A DNA stretch of 16,293 bases from Bacteroidales bacterium UBA3742 (GCA_002371785.1 DFGU01000010.1:3160-19452), one strand, 5' to 3'. Positions 1 through 7,245 are shown, counted from the stretch's first letter. Notes: generated by a model not told the origin, from the letters alone. Numbers and translations are program-made.

Positions 1-9
1 AAATGGGCT

Positions 10-37
10 AACGACTAATGACCAACGACCAACGACA
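10..37. repeat. Degenerate heptanucleotide tandem repeat (AACGACN type)
   Basis: Four contiguous 7-base units are visible: AACGACT, AATGACC, AACGACC, AACGACA. The tract contains the ATG at 18 used by the U32 gene, so the first residues of that protein (TNDQR) are repeat-encoded. Two related period-7 tracts of the GCTGANN type lie at 1275–1302 and 8478–8505. Confidence 0.8.
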
Positions 38-1286
38 AATAGAGATCATGGCGCCGGTAGGGTGCTGGGAGAGCTTGGCAGCGGCCATCGAGGCCGGTGC
101 TACCAGCGTTTATTTCGGCATCGAGCACCTCAACATGCGTGCGCGCAGTTCGGCTAACTTCACGACCCAGGACCTCCATACCATCGTCAGTCGTTGCCGT
201 GAGGCGGGCGTGAAGACCTACCTGACGCTCAACACCGTCATGTACCCCGAGGACCTGCCGCTCATGCGCGAGATAGTGGACCATGCCCGCGAGGCGGGAC
301 TGAGTGCTATCATCGCCAGCGACATCGCCGTGATGCAGTATGCCCGCAAGGTGGGCGTCGAGGTGCACCTTTCTACCCAACTCAATATCGCCAACACCGA
401 GGCGCTGCGGTTCTACGCGCAGTTTGCCGACGTGGTGGTGCTGGCGCGTGAACTCAATATGGACCAGGTGGCATCCATCTACCGTGACATCCAAGAGCAG
501 CATATCTGCGGCCCCCGCGGCGAACTGCTGCGCATCGAGATGTTCTGCCACGGCGCCCTATGCATGGCCGTGAGCGGTAAGTGCTACCTGAGCCTCAACA
601 ACTTCGGCCAGTCGGCCAACCGCGGTGCCTGCGTGCAGGTGTGCCGCCGCGCCTATACGGTGCGTGATAAGTCGTCGGACCTGGAGCTTGACATCGACAA
701 CCAGTATATCATGTCGCCCCGCGACCTGAAGACCATCGGTTTTCTCAACCGCATGCTGGATGCCGGCGTACGCGTACTCAAGATCGAGGGACGTGCCCGC
801 GGACCTGAGTATGTCCATACCGTCGTCAGCTGCTACCGCGAGGCCGTCGAGGCCTGGCAGCATGGGCTGTACGCGCAGGACGAGGTGATAGAACCCATGA
901 TCGCCCGCTGGGACGAACGTCTCAGCCGCGTATTCAACCGCGGCTTCTGGGACGGCTACTACCAGGGGCAACGCCTGGGCGAGTGGACCCGCCACTATGG
1001 CAGTATGGCCACGCGCAAGAAAGTGTTCGTTGGCAAGTGTACCAATTTCTACAAGCAGCTGAGCGTAGCCGAGTTCTACGTAGAGGCGGTGCCTGAATTG
1101 GACGCCACGGCCGAACTGCTCGTCACGGGCGAGACCACCGGTGCGTACGAACTGACCGCTGCGGGTATGCGCGATGCCGACGGACATCCCGCCGAGCGCA
1201 TCCCCCAAGGCCAATTTTTCTCGCTCAAGACCGACCGCCTGATCCATCGGGGAGATAAGTTATACCAATTAAAAGCTGAAAGCTGA
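18..1286 (+). CDS. U32 family peptidase-like protein (TrhP/YegQ-type RNA hydroxylation protein)
   Basis: 422 aa. The U32 signature is complete at residues 174–192 (EMFCHGALC, then MAVSGKCYLS), followed by ANRGACVQVC at 201–209. C182, C189, C205 and C209 fit the cysteine-rich [4Fe–4S] site known in U32 relatives such as UbiU/UbiV. Despite the peptidase name, characterised members (TrhP, RlhA, UbiU/V) act with iron–sulfur clusters in prephenate- or O2-dependent hydroxylation of tRNA, rRNA or ubiquinone. The closely matching N-terminus (IEIMAPVG, YFGIEHLNMR) suggests the TrhP-type tRNA 5-hydroxyuridine branch; this is inference. The start at 18 leaves ten residues before MAPVG, as usual in the family, and lies inside a heptamer repeat; ATG 48 is the alternative. 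The stop (1284–1286) lies in a second repeat tract. It heads a co-directional block, and its promoter would lie outside the window. Confidence 0.9.
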   Translation: MTNDQRQIEIMAPVGCWESLAAAIEAGATSVYFGIEHLNMRARSSANFTTQDLHTIVSRCREAGVKTYLTLNTVMYPEDLPLMREIVDHAREAGLSAIIASDIAVMQYARKVGVEVHLSTQLNIANTEALRFYAQFADVVVLARELNMDQVASIYRDIQEQHICGPRGELLRIEMFCHGALCMAVSGKCYLSLNNFGQSANRGACVQVCRRAYTVRDKSSDLELDIDNQYIMSPRDLKTIGFLNRMLDAGVRVLKIEGRARGPEYVHTVVSCYREAVEAWQHGLYAQDEVIEPMIARWDERLSRVFNRGFWDGYYQGQRLGEWTRHYGSMATRKKVFVGKCTNFYKQLSVAEFYVEAVPELDATAELLVTGETTGAYELTAAGMRDADGHPAERIPQGQFFSLKTDRLIHRGDKLYQLKAES

Positions 1287-1302
1287 CGACTGAATGCTGA
1301 CA
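1275..1302. repeat. Degenerate heptanucleotide tandem repeat (GCTGANN type)
   Basis: Units are GCTGAAA, GCTGACG, ACTGAAT, GCTGACA. The tract holds both the stop codon of the U32 gene (1284–1286) and the first possible ATG (1294) of the DUF4271 gene, so it forms the whole junction between them. Confidence 0.8.
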
Positions 1303-1983
1303 GCCCCTAAAACAATGAGCACCTCCATACCACTCATATCATCGCCTGTATCCGAGCCGTGGACGGCTTGGGTGCTGCTGTTGTTGCTCGTGCTGGCCGC
1401 GCTGGCCAACGTGATGCAGCCGGGTGTGGTGCTCAATAGCTTCACGACCATCGTCGCCAAACCGGAACGGCAGTACACCGAGTCGCAGCGCACCGTGCTG
1501 GGCCAGATATGTCTGCATCTCTTCCAACTTGGCACCCTGGCCATGGCTTGCTACCTGCTCTGCTTCCACGACGGAGCGTTCTCTATCGCCCGCTATGGTG
1601 TCATCCTGGTGCTGATAGCCCTGCTATACGGCATCAAGGTACTCATGATGCTGCTGGTGAACTACACCTTCCAGATCCGCAAACGTTGCGCCTCGATAGG
1701 TGAGCACTACGAGCACCTGATATGCGTCTTCTGCTGCGCCCTCTATCCCCTCATGCTCGGCATGTTCTACTATGGCAACACCCGCGTGCTGCAGACGCTC
1801 GTCACGCTCGTGACCGCTGCGTTTCTGGCGCTCATCGTCTTTAAGTACTGCCGCGCCTTTCTACAGCGTCCGTCGTCGCTGCTCTATATATTGTTATCCG
1901 TGATGACCATGGATGTGCTACCCCTACTGGGCGCATACTATGGTACCAACTATATACTTAGTCAAAGTTTTGTGCAATTATGA
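1294..1983 (+). CDS. DUF4271 domain-containing integral membrane protein
   Basis: 229 aa and very hydrophobic, with about six predicted membrane segments: roughly residues 25–45, 68–87, 92–117, 140–160, 165–187 and 195–222. It sits directly before hemD with a 4-base ATGA overlap (1980–1983), the position in which DUF4271 proteins are usually found in Bacteroidetes. No biochemical function is known to me. The link to hemD invites a role near haem synthesis or the cell envelope, but nothing in the sequence shows one. ATG 1294 lies in the heptamer repeat; ATG 1315 (MSTSIPLISS) is an equally plausible start that avoids it. Family recognition rests on topology and gene order, so it is weaker than for the neighbours. 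Confidence 0.75.
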   Translation: MLTAPKTMSTSIPLISSPVSEPWTAWVLLLLLVLAALANVMQPGVVLNSFTTIVAKPERQYTESQRTVLGQICLHLFQLGTLAMACYLLCFHDGAFSIARYGVILVLIALLYGIKVLMMLLVNYTFQIRKRCASIGEHYEHLICVFCCALYPLMLGMFYYGNTRVLQTLVTLVTAAFLALIVFKYCRAFLQRPSSLLYILLSVMTMDVLPLLGAYYGTNYILSQSFVQL

Positions 1984-2726
1984 TAAAAAAGATTCTCATT
2001 TCGCAACCCAAGCCCCAGACCGAACGTAACCCCTATGCCGATATGGCGGCCAAGTATGGGGTGGAGTTTGACTTCTGTCAACTGATCCATATCGAGGGAC
2101 TGACCGCTCGCGAATTTCGTATGCAACACATCAACCCGCTCGACTATACGGCCGTCATCCTCAATTCGCGCCTGGGTATCGAGCACTATTTCCGTCTCTG
2201 CGAAGAGATGCGACTCAACGTGCCCGATTCGATGCACTACTACTGCATCTCTGAGACCGTAGGCAACTACCTGCAGAAATATATCCAGTACCGCAAGCGT
2301 AAGGTGTTCTTCTCCGAGCATAACCGTTTCGAGGACCTGCTGCCGGCTATGTTCCGTCGTCCGCAGGAGAAATACCTGATGGTGCTGAGCGATATCCATA
2401 CCGACGACCAGATCAACATGTTTGCCGAGCATAATATCACCGTGCAGCCGGCTATCATGTACCGCACCGTGTCCAGCAAGTGGGAAGAGCAAAAACCCTT
2501 TGACTACGATATGATCGCGCTGTTCACCCCCTCGGGCGTGAAGTCGATCCAGGAGAATTTCCCCAACTGGCAGCAGGGCAAGACCCTGATCGCCGCCTTT
2601 GGTGCCGGTACCGTACAGGCGCTGGAGGAAGCTGGCTACCGCGTGGATATCCGCGTGCCGAACGAGAAGCACCAGTCGATCATATCGGCTATCAACGACT
2701 ATCTGGAGCACCAGACCGAAGAGTAA
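1980..2726 (+). CDS. hemD: Uroporphyrinogen-III synthase family protein
   Basis: 248 aa, normal length for HemD. The enzyme is cytoplasmic and cyclises hydroxymethylbilane to uroporphyrinogen III, inverting ring D, in tetrapyrrole synthesis. The sequence shows the two-lobed pattern of this poorly conserved family: N-terminal KKILISQPKP, the segment YTAVILNSRLGIEHYF, the hinge region YYCISETVGNYLQKY near residues 88–102, and the C-terminal lobe with IALFTPSGVKSIQENFP and IAAFGAGTVQALEEAGYR. The last resembles the usual 'IGPxTAxAL' segment. It is translationally coupled to the DUF4271 gene by ATGA and is followed 10 bases later by rnpA. No other haem genes are in the window. Family assignment is firm; activity is inferred. 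Confidence 0.88.
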   Translation: MIKKILISQPKPQTERNPYADMAAKYGVEFDFCQLIHIEGLTAREFRMQHINPLDYTAVILNSRLGIEHYFRLCEEMRLNVPDSMHYYCISETVGNYLQKYIQYRKRKVFFSEHNRFEDLLPAMFRRPQEKYLMVLSDIHTDDQINMFAEHNITVQPAIMYRTVSSKWEEQKPFDYDMIALFTPSGVKSIQENFPNWQQGKTLIAAFGAGTVQALEEAGYRVDIRVPNEKHQSIISAINDYLEHQTEE

Positions 2727-2736
2727 ACCCGGAAAA

Positions 2737-3090
2737 GTGGCCTATACGCTCTCAAAATCCGATCGTCTGTGCGGCCAGTTGCGCATCCGGCAACTCTACC
2801 GCGAGGGCAAGCATTTCGTGTGCTGGCCGCTGCGCGTGACCTATATGCCGGCTGAGGATCAGACCCAGGTACTCGTATGGGCGCCCAAGTCGATCTTCCG
2901 GCATGCCGTGGATCGCAACCATATGCGGCGCCGTATGCGGGAGGCCTACCGGCTCAACCGCCACCTGCTGGACGAGCAACCGGACCGCCACTACCTGATC
3001 GGCTTCAACTATATTGACCGCGAGAAGCAACCATACGTGGTCATCGAGAAAGCCATGCGCAAAGCGCTACGGAAGTTGATTAGTTTATAG
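2737..3090 (+). CDS. rnpA: Ribonuclease P protein component
   Basis: 117 aa from a GTG start. The small basic protein binds RNase P RNA and helps it cleave 5' leaders from pre-tRNAs. The hallmark RNR region is clear: HAVDRNHMRRRMREAYRLNR around residues 50–69, preceded by APKSIFR. The N-terminal start TLSKSDRLCG also fits the family. The frame stays open upstream to 2599 inside hemD, but that extension looks unlike RnpA and shares DNA with hemD. The GTG at 2737, with a purine-rich stretch (ggaaaa) just before it, gives normal RnpA length. The gene is followed 4 bases later by yidD, the classical rnpA–yidD pair. Confidence 0.93.
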   Translation: MAYTLSKSDRLCGQLRIRQLYREGKHFVCWPLRVTYMPAEDQTQVLVWAPKSIFRHAVDRNHMRRRMREAYRLNRHLLDEQPDRHYLIGFNYIDREKQPYVVIEKAMRKALRKLISL

Positions 3091-3094
3091 GTTG

Positions 3095-3322
3095 ATGAGT
3101 GTAAAAGTGATCATACGAAAGCTGTTTTTGCTGCCGGTGTATTTTTACCGCGCATGCATCTCGCCCCTCACGCCCCCGTCGTGCCGGTTCACACCTACGT
3201 GCAGCCAGTATATGGTGGAGGCCGTGATGAAGTACGGCATAATCAAGGGCGGCTGGATGGGCGTCAAGCGCATCCTACGCTGCAACCCCTGGGGCGGCTC
3301 CGGCTACGATCCCGTACCTTAA
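3095..3322 (+). CDS. yidD: Membrane protein insertion efficiency factor YidD
   Basis: 75 aa. YidD is a small membrane-associated protein that assists YidC-dependent insertion of inner-membrane proteins. Diagnostic segments are YRACISPLTPPSCRFTPTCS (residues about 18–37) and RCNPWGGSGYDPVP at the C-terminus. A short hydrophobic N-terminal stretch (KLFLLPVYFY) precedes them. ATG 3095 is chosen over the in-frame TTG at 3092. It follows rnpA by 4 bases. The gene ends directly at the palindrome array that separates it from trmD, so the array would lie in the 3' end of a yidD message or the leader of a trmD message. Confidence 0.95.
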   Translation: MSVKVIIRKLFLLPVYFYRACISPLTPPSCRFTPTCSQYMVEAVMKYGIIKGGWMGVKRILRCNPWGGSGYDPVP

Positions 3323-3323
3323 A

Positions 3324-3481
3324 GTGACTACGTCACGTTAATTAGTTAAGAAGGTCCTTCGGACGTTAATCAGTTAAGATGGTTCTACGAACGTTATTTC
3401 GATTAACGTGACAAGGTCACCATTATTACTCTTTAACGTTTTACAAAGTAAAAACCATTATAACGTTTTTCGAAGAAAAAC
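3324..3481. repeat. Array of six short palindromes with 3-base loops
   Basis: The yidD–trmD gap contains six perfect palindromes: 3324–3336 (GTGAC-TAC-GTCAC), 3354–3364 (GTCC-TTC-GGAC), 3382–3392 (GTTC-TAC-GAAC), 3408–3420 (GTGAC-AAG-GTCAC), 3439–3453 (TTTTAC-AAA-GTAAAA) and 3465–3481 (GTTTTTC-GAA-GAAAAAC). Starts are 26–30 bases apart. Stem sequences differ but pairing is kept. The first two units form a near-exact 28-bp tandem repeat with spacers GTTAATTAGTTAAGAAG and GTTAATCAGTTAAGATG. Spacers after units 4 and 5 both begin CATTAT. Function unknown. Confidence 0.8.
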
Positions 3482-3485
3482 CGAT

Positions 3486-4166
3486 ATGAGAATTGATATC
3501 ATCACATGTTGTCCCGAATTGCTGGAGTCGCCGCTCAACCACTCCATCATTCAGCGTGCCAAGGACCGTGGGCTGTGCGAGATATACGTGCATAACCTGC
3601 GCGACTGGACCCTGGACAAGCACCGCAAAGTAGATGACTATGCTTTCGGTTTCGGTGCGGGTATGGTGCTGCAGATCGAACCCATCGACCGGCTCATCAC
3701 CCACCTCACCTCCGAGCGCCACTACGACGAGATCATCTTCACCGCCCCCGATGGCGAGCGCTTCGACCAGCGGGCGGCCAACAGCCTCTCGCTCTGTGAG
3801 AACATAATCATCCTCTGCGGCCACTATAAGGGCGTAGATCAGCGCGTGCGTGACCACCTGATCACCAAGGAATACTCTATCGGCGACTTCGTGCTCACCG
3901 GAGGCGAGATGCCCGCGGCCATGATGACCGACGCTATCGTACGTCTGCTGCCCGGTGCGCTGGGCGACGTAGAGAGTGCGCTGAACGACTCGTTCCAGGA
4001 CGGCCTGCTGGAGCCCGGCGTCTATACCCGTCCGGCCGAGTACAAAGGCTGGCGCGTACCCGATATCCTGCTCTCCGGCCACCAGGCTAAGATCGAAGAG
4101 TGGCTCTACGACGAAGCACTACGTCATACCCAGGAACGCCGACCTGACTTATTAGAAGAGAAATAA
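3486..4166 (+). CDS. trmD: tRNA (guanine37-N1)-methyltransferase TrmD
   Basis: 226 aa, typical of Bacteroidetes TrmD. This SPOUT-class enzyme uses S-adenosylmethionine to methylate N1 of G37 next to the anticodon, preventing +1 frameshifting. The family landmarks are in order: MRIDIIT at the N-terminus, the GFGAGMV loop at 55–61, LCGHYKGVDQRV at 110–121, and the trefoil-knot segment SIGDFVLTGGEMPA at 131–144. Many homologues have Gly-Gly-Gly/Pro-Gly in the first loop, so GFGAG is a mild variant. The frame is open upstream to a GTG at 3408, but that would translate two palindromes of the array; ATG 3486 matches the family N-terminus. psuG follows after 21 bases. Confidence 0.95.
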   Translation: MRIDIITCCPELLESPLNHSIIQRAKDRGLCEIYVHNLRDWTLDKHRKVDDYAFGFGAGMVLQIEPIDRLITHLTSERHYDEIIFTAPDGERFDQRAANSLSLCENIIILCGHYKGVDQRVRDHLITKEYSIGDFVLTGGEMPAAMMTDAIVRLLPGALGDVESALNDSFQDGLLEPGVYTRPAEYKGWRVPDILLSGHQAKIEEWLYDEALRHTQERRPDLLEEK

Positions 4167-4187
4167 CACGAAAAAATTACTAATACT

Positions 4188-5102
4188 ATGCTAAACCACT
4201 ATCTTTCCCTCTCGCCCGAAGTGGCGGATGCACTGCGCGACGGACGTCCCGTCGTAGCACTCGAGTCAACCATCATCAGTCACGGCATGCCTTATCCCCA
4301 GAACGTGGAGACGGCCCTGCGCGTGGAGCAAACCATCCGCGACCACGGTGCCGTACCGGCTACGATAGCCATTATCGGCGGTCGCCTGAAGGCCGGCTGT
4401 ACACCCGAAGAGATAGAGCACCTCGGTAAGAAAGGCGCGGAGGTCACCAAGGCTTCGCGTCGCGACCTGCCCGTGCTGGTAGCACGCGGCATGGACGGTG
4501 CTACTACGGTCACCACCACCATGATCATCGCCGCCATGGCCGGCATACGCGTGTTTGCTACGGGCGGTATAGGCGGTGTGCATCGAGGTGCACAGCATAG
4601 TTTCGATATCTCGGCTGACCTCGAGGAACTGGCCAAGACGCCCGTGATGGTCATCTGCGCCGGTGCTAAGTCGATCCTGGACCTGGGTCTGACGCTCGAG
4701 TACCTGGAGACCAAGGGTGTACCCGTGATCGGTTACGGCACCGACGAACTGCCCGCTTTCTATACGCGTCATAGCGGTTTCGGCGTGGACTATCGGATGG
4801 ATACGCCCGAAGAACTGGCGCATGCCTTCCATGCCAAACTGGCCATGGGTCTGCAGGGCGGTATGCTCGTGACCAATCCTATCCCCGAGGCGTACTCCAT
4901 GCCGGCCGACATCATCAATTTCGCCATCGACCATGCCCTGCAGGAAGCCGAAGAAAAAGGCGTACACGGTAAAGAGTGCACGCCATTTCTGCTGGCCAGA
5001 GTAAAAGATCTGACGGGCGGTGATAGCCTGGCCGCTAATATCGAGCTGGTGCTCAACAATGCCCGTCTGGCTGCTCGCGTAGCTGCGGCGATGTGCGATT
5101 AA
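4188..5102 (+). CDS. psuG: Pseudouridine-5'-phosphate glycosidase
   Basis: 304 aa, full length. PsuG cleaves the C–C glycosidic bond of pseudouridine 5'-phosphate to give uracil and ribose 5-phosphate, reversibly. The conserved VALESTIISHGMPYPQN, AIIGGRLKAG and TATGGIGGVHRGAQ-type regions are clear. E26, K88, D144 and K161 keep exactly the spacings of the E. coli catalytic and Mn-binding residues E31, K93, D149 and K166, so the active site looks intact. No pseudouridine kinase (psuK) is present beside it, so the substrate source is not shown here. It lies 21 bases after trmD and is probably co-transcribed. Its stop overlaps the efp stop by three bases in the palindrome TTAA (5099–5102). Confidence 0.95.
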   Translation: MLNHYLSLSPEVADALRDGRPVVALESTIISHGMPYPQNVETALRVEQTIRDHGAVPATIAIIGGRLKAGCTPEEIEHLGKKGAEVTKASRRDLPVLVARGMDGATTVTTTMIIAAMAGIRVFATGGIGGVHRGAQHSFDISADLEELAKTPVMVICAGAKSILDLGLTLEYLETKGVPVIGYGTDELPAFYTRHSGFGVDYRMDTPEELAHAFHAKLAMGLQGGMLVTNPIPEAYSMPADIINFAIDHALQEAEEKGVHGKECTPFLLARVKDLTGGDSLAANIELVLNNARLAARVAAAMCD

Positions 5103-5662
5103 CGCACACGCTCGCAGTAGCTACCGTCGCGGGTATCGATACGAATCGTCTCTCCCTCGTTGATGAACAGCGGTACACGCACCTCTGCACCGGTCTCCAC
5201 CGTGGCAGGCTTCAGCGTGTTGGTAGCCGTGTCGCCCTTCAGGCCCGGCTCGGTGTAGGTCACCTTCAGCTCTACCTTGGTAGGCAGCTCGGCAAACAGC
5301 ACCGTATCCGTCGAAGCGTCTGATACTACATCTACTACCATACCCTCCTTCAGGAAGTCTACACCCGTGATCAGGTCGTGAGCGATAGGCACTTGCTCGA
5401 AGGTCTCGTTGTTCATGAAGATATAGTCCTCACCCTCCTGATAGAGGTACTGATACGGACGACGCTCTACGCGTACATCCTCCAGTTTCTCACCGATATT
5501 GAAGCGGCGCTCCAGAACGCGACCATCGACAACATCCTTAAACTTAACACGCATGATCGTGTTACCCTTACCGGGCTTCACGTGCAGAAATTCAATAACG
5601 AAATACAAACGGCCGTCCATACGAATGCATACGCCGTTCTTAATGTCTTGACTGTTAATCAT
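5099..5662 (-). CDS. efp: Elongation factor P
   Basis: 187 aa, normal length. EF-P binds ribosomes stalled at polyproline and speeds peptide-bond formation. The N-terminal KOW-like domain carries the loop HVKPGKGNT; K32 aligns with E. coli K34, the residue modified by beta-lysylation in enterobacteria. Whether it is modified here cannot be told, since no epmA/epmB or earP gene is in view. The C-terminal EF-P signature is present (LKPATVETGAEVRVPLFINE, then GETIRIDTRDG). The gene stands alone on the minus strand, with a clear promoter at 5720–5750 and a leader of about 50 bases, and converges with psuG without space for a separate terminator. Confidence 0.97.
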   Translation of the reverse strand: MINSQDIKNGVCIRMDGRLYFVIEFLHVKPGKGNTIMRVKFKDVVDGRVLERRFNIGEKLEDVRVERRPYQYLYQEGEDYIFMNNETFEQVPIAHDLITGVDFLKEGMVVDVVSDASTDTVLFAELPTKVELKVTYTEPGLKGDTATNTLKPATVETGAEVRVPLFINEGETIRIDTRDGSYCERVR

Positions 5663-5719
5663 AAATTGATTTACTATTTAATCAGTTTCTATTTAGTCGT
5701 TTATCTCAGAAAATCGCTG

Positions 5720-5750
5720 CAAAGGTACGACAAAAATTTGGAATATGCAA
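5720..5750 (-). promoter_or_regulatory. Bacteroidetes-type promoter of efp
   Basis: Read on the minus strand: TTG (5750–5748), 20 bases, then TACCTTTG (5727–5720). This matches the Bacteroidetes -33/-7 pattern. Just upstream is TTTTTTCGGCCAAATTC, similar to the stretch before the abiEi and ATPase promoters. Start of transcription would be near 5713. Confidence 0.85.
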
Positions 5751-5851
5751 GAATTTGGCCGAAAAAATATCGTCTATGCTCGCATAATTGTGTGAAAAAC
5801 AACCAAAATGGGAAAAAAATGCACTTCCCAGTAACTTTTTTGCTCAAAAAC

Positions 5852-5882
5852 TTGCTCAATTCAAAAAATAACAGTACCTTTG
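5852..5882 (+). promoter_or_regulatory. Bacteroidetes-type promoter of the DUF234 ATPase gene
   Basis: TTG (5852–5854), 20 bases, TACCTTTG (5875–5882). The same spacing and -7 box occur at the other three promoters, and the upstream stretch TTTTTTGCTCAAAAAC matches the efp and abiEi ones. It lies 51 bases before the ATPase start codon. Confidence 0.85.
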
Positions 5883-5896
5883 CGGCGGTTTTGAAA

Positions 5897-5913
5897 TTTT
5901 GTAATTTACAAAA
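5897..5913. repeat. Small palindrome in the ATPase leader
   Basis: TTTTGTA-ATT-TACAAAA, a 7-bp AT-only-but-one stem with a 3-base loop, 20 bases before the ATG at 5934. It could be a weak leader hairpin or an operator. The rest of 5663–5933 is AT-rich; apart from this and the two promoters I see nothing in it. Confidence 0.4.
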
Positions 5914-5933
5914 ATGTAAAAAGTAAAAAATAT

Positions 5934-7244
5934 ATGAAGTTCTACGGCAGGAATCAAGAGATTGAGCGGTTGTTACAATTGGACCGTCAATCGGAGCAAA
6001 CAGCAGTATTCACGCTGCTTATCGGTCGCAGGCGTACCGGTAAAACGACGCTGGTCAAACAAGCTTTTGCTGATAAGCAGATGCTCTATTTCTTTGTGTC
6101 TCAGAAATCGGAACAGTTGCTTTGTCAGGAGTTGCAGCAAACGGTGGAAGCCGTTTTAGGGTTGCACTTGTACGGACGTGCAAACAAGTTTGCGGATATA
6201 TTGCGTGAGTTGATGATCTACAGCGAACAAAATCATGTAACATTTATGGTGGATGAGTTCCAACGTTTGTACGACATCAATCCTGCCATCTTGTCCGAGA
6301 TACAAGACGTATGGGACAGCCACAAGAACCAAGCGCACATGCACTTGATCGCGTGCGGTTCAGTCTATTCGATGATGCTGAAGATTTTCCGCGACAAGAA
6401 ACAACCTTTATTCGGTAGAGCGACAGCAGAGATCCGGTTGCAACCTTTCTCCACGGCTTTACTCAAGCAGATTTTGTCGGATTATAATCCCGATTATACA
6501 TCAGATGACTTGCTGGCACTATATACCATTAGCGGCGGTGTAGCAAAATACGTGGAGTTACTCATGGACGCGCACGCTATAAGTAAGGAGATGATGATTG
6601 ATGCAGTGTGCCAAAACGGTTCAGTGTTCCTTAACGAGGGTACGGAACTGCTGGTTGGTGAATTCGGCAAACGCTATCAGGTGTATTTCAGTATTATGCA
6701 ACTGATTGCCAACAGCATGACAACACAATCACAAATAGACAGCGTCATTGGTGGTAATAACGGACGGTACTTGGCTACGTTGGAAGAGGAATATAACCTC
6801 ATTCAAAAGGTGCGACCGATGTTTGCCAAACCTAACTCGCAAGGTATCAAGTTCGCGTTATACGATAATTTCCTGACGTTCTGGTTCCGCTTCATCGAAT
6901 CCAACCGTTCGATTGTCGAGATGGGCAAGTCGGATTTGCTCAAAGAAATGATTGATAAAGGCTACGACCAGTTCAGCGGTTTGATGTTAGAGCGTTATTT
7001 CCGGCAGTTATACGCAGAGAAAGAGCGTGTGACGGAAGTAGGACATTGGTGGGACAAGAGCGGAGAGAACGAGATAGACTTAATTGCTATTGAGAAATTG
7101 GACAAACGTGTGACGATCGGCGAAGTGAAACGCAATGAGAAGAAAATCAGTATGCAGACATTGGAAGAAAAGTTTGTAAACATCCGTTCTCATTTCCGCG
7201 GCTATCAGATACAGTTTATTGCATTGGGCTTAGGCGATATGTAA
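5934..7244 (+). CDS. AAA-type ATPase with C-terminal DUF234-like PD-(D/E)XK domain
   Basis: 436 aa. The N-terminal half is an archaeal-type ATPase (ATPase_2/AAA family) domain: FYGRNQEIERL at residues 3–13, Walker A GRRRTGKTT at 31–39, Walker B FMVDEF at 104–109 and the sensor-like segment LIACGSVYSMM near 138–148. The C-terminal third fits DUF234, a PD-(D/E)XK nuclease-like fold: helix Glu E353 (GLMLERYF), then NEIDLIA with D382 and GEVKRN with E397 and K399. The nuclease-type residues therefore look intact. Such ATPases are widespread in archaea and anaerobic bacteria but their task is unknown to me; a mobile-element or defence role is often supposed. It is monocistronic with its own promoter, is less GC-rich than the housekeeping block, and its stop is one base from that of the converging regulator gene. 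Confidence 0.85.
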   Translation: MKFYGRNQEIERLLQLDRQSEQTAVFTLLIGRRRTGKTTLVKQAFADKQMLYFFVSQKSEQLLCQELQQTVEAVLGLHLYGRANKFADILRELMIYSEQNHVTFMVDEFQRLYDINPAILSEIQDVWDSHKNQAHMHLIACGSVYSMMLKIFRDKKQPLFGRATAEIRLQPFSTALLKQILSDYNPDYTSDDLLALYTISGGVAKYVELLMDAHAISKEMMIDAVCQNGSVFLNEGTELLVGEFGKRYQVYFSIMQLIANSMTTQSQIDSVIGGNNGRYLATLEEEYNLIQKVRPMFAKPNSQGIKFALYDNFLTFWFRFIESNRSIVEMGKSDLLKEMIDKGYDQFSGLMLERYFRQLYAEKERVTEVGHWWDKSGENEIDLIAIEKLDKRVTIGEVKRNEKKISMQTLEEKFVNIRSHFRGYQIQFIALGLGDM

Positions 7245-7245
7245 C

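Noticed and set aside
558..1247. Minus-strand open frame opposite the U32 gene
   Set aside because: It is a product of GC-rich codon use on the opposite strand; the plus-strand protein is a well-conserved family.
2599..2736. Upstream extension of rnpA inside hemD
   Set aside because: The extra 46 residues look unlike RnpA and arise from the hemD sequence in another frame; the GTG at 2737 gives family length.
3324..3481. The palindrome array as a CRISPR array or intrinsic terminator
   Set aside because: The repeated parts are short palindromes with varying stems rather than identical repeats with unique spacers, no cas genes are near, and no stem is GC-rich followed by a run of T.
3408..3485. 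TrmD starting at GTG 3408
   Set aside because: It would translate the palindrome array and add 26 residues before the conserved MRIDIIT N-terminus.
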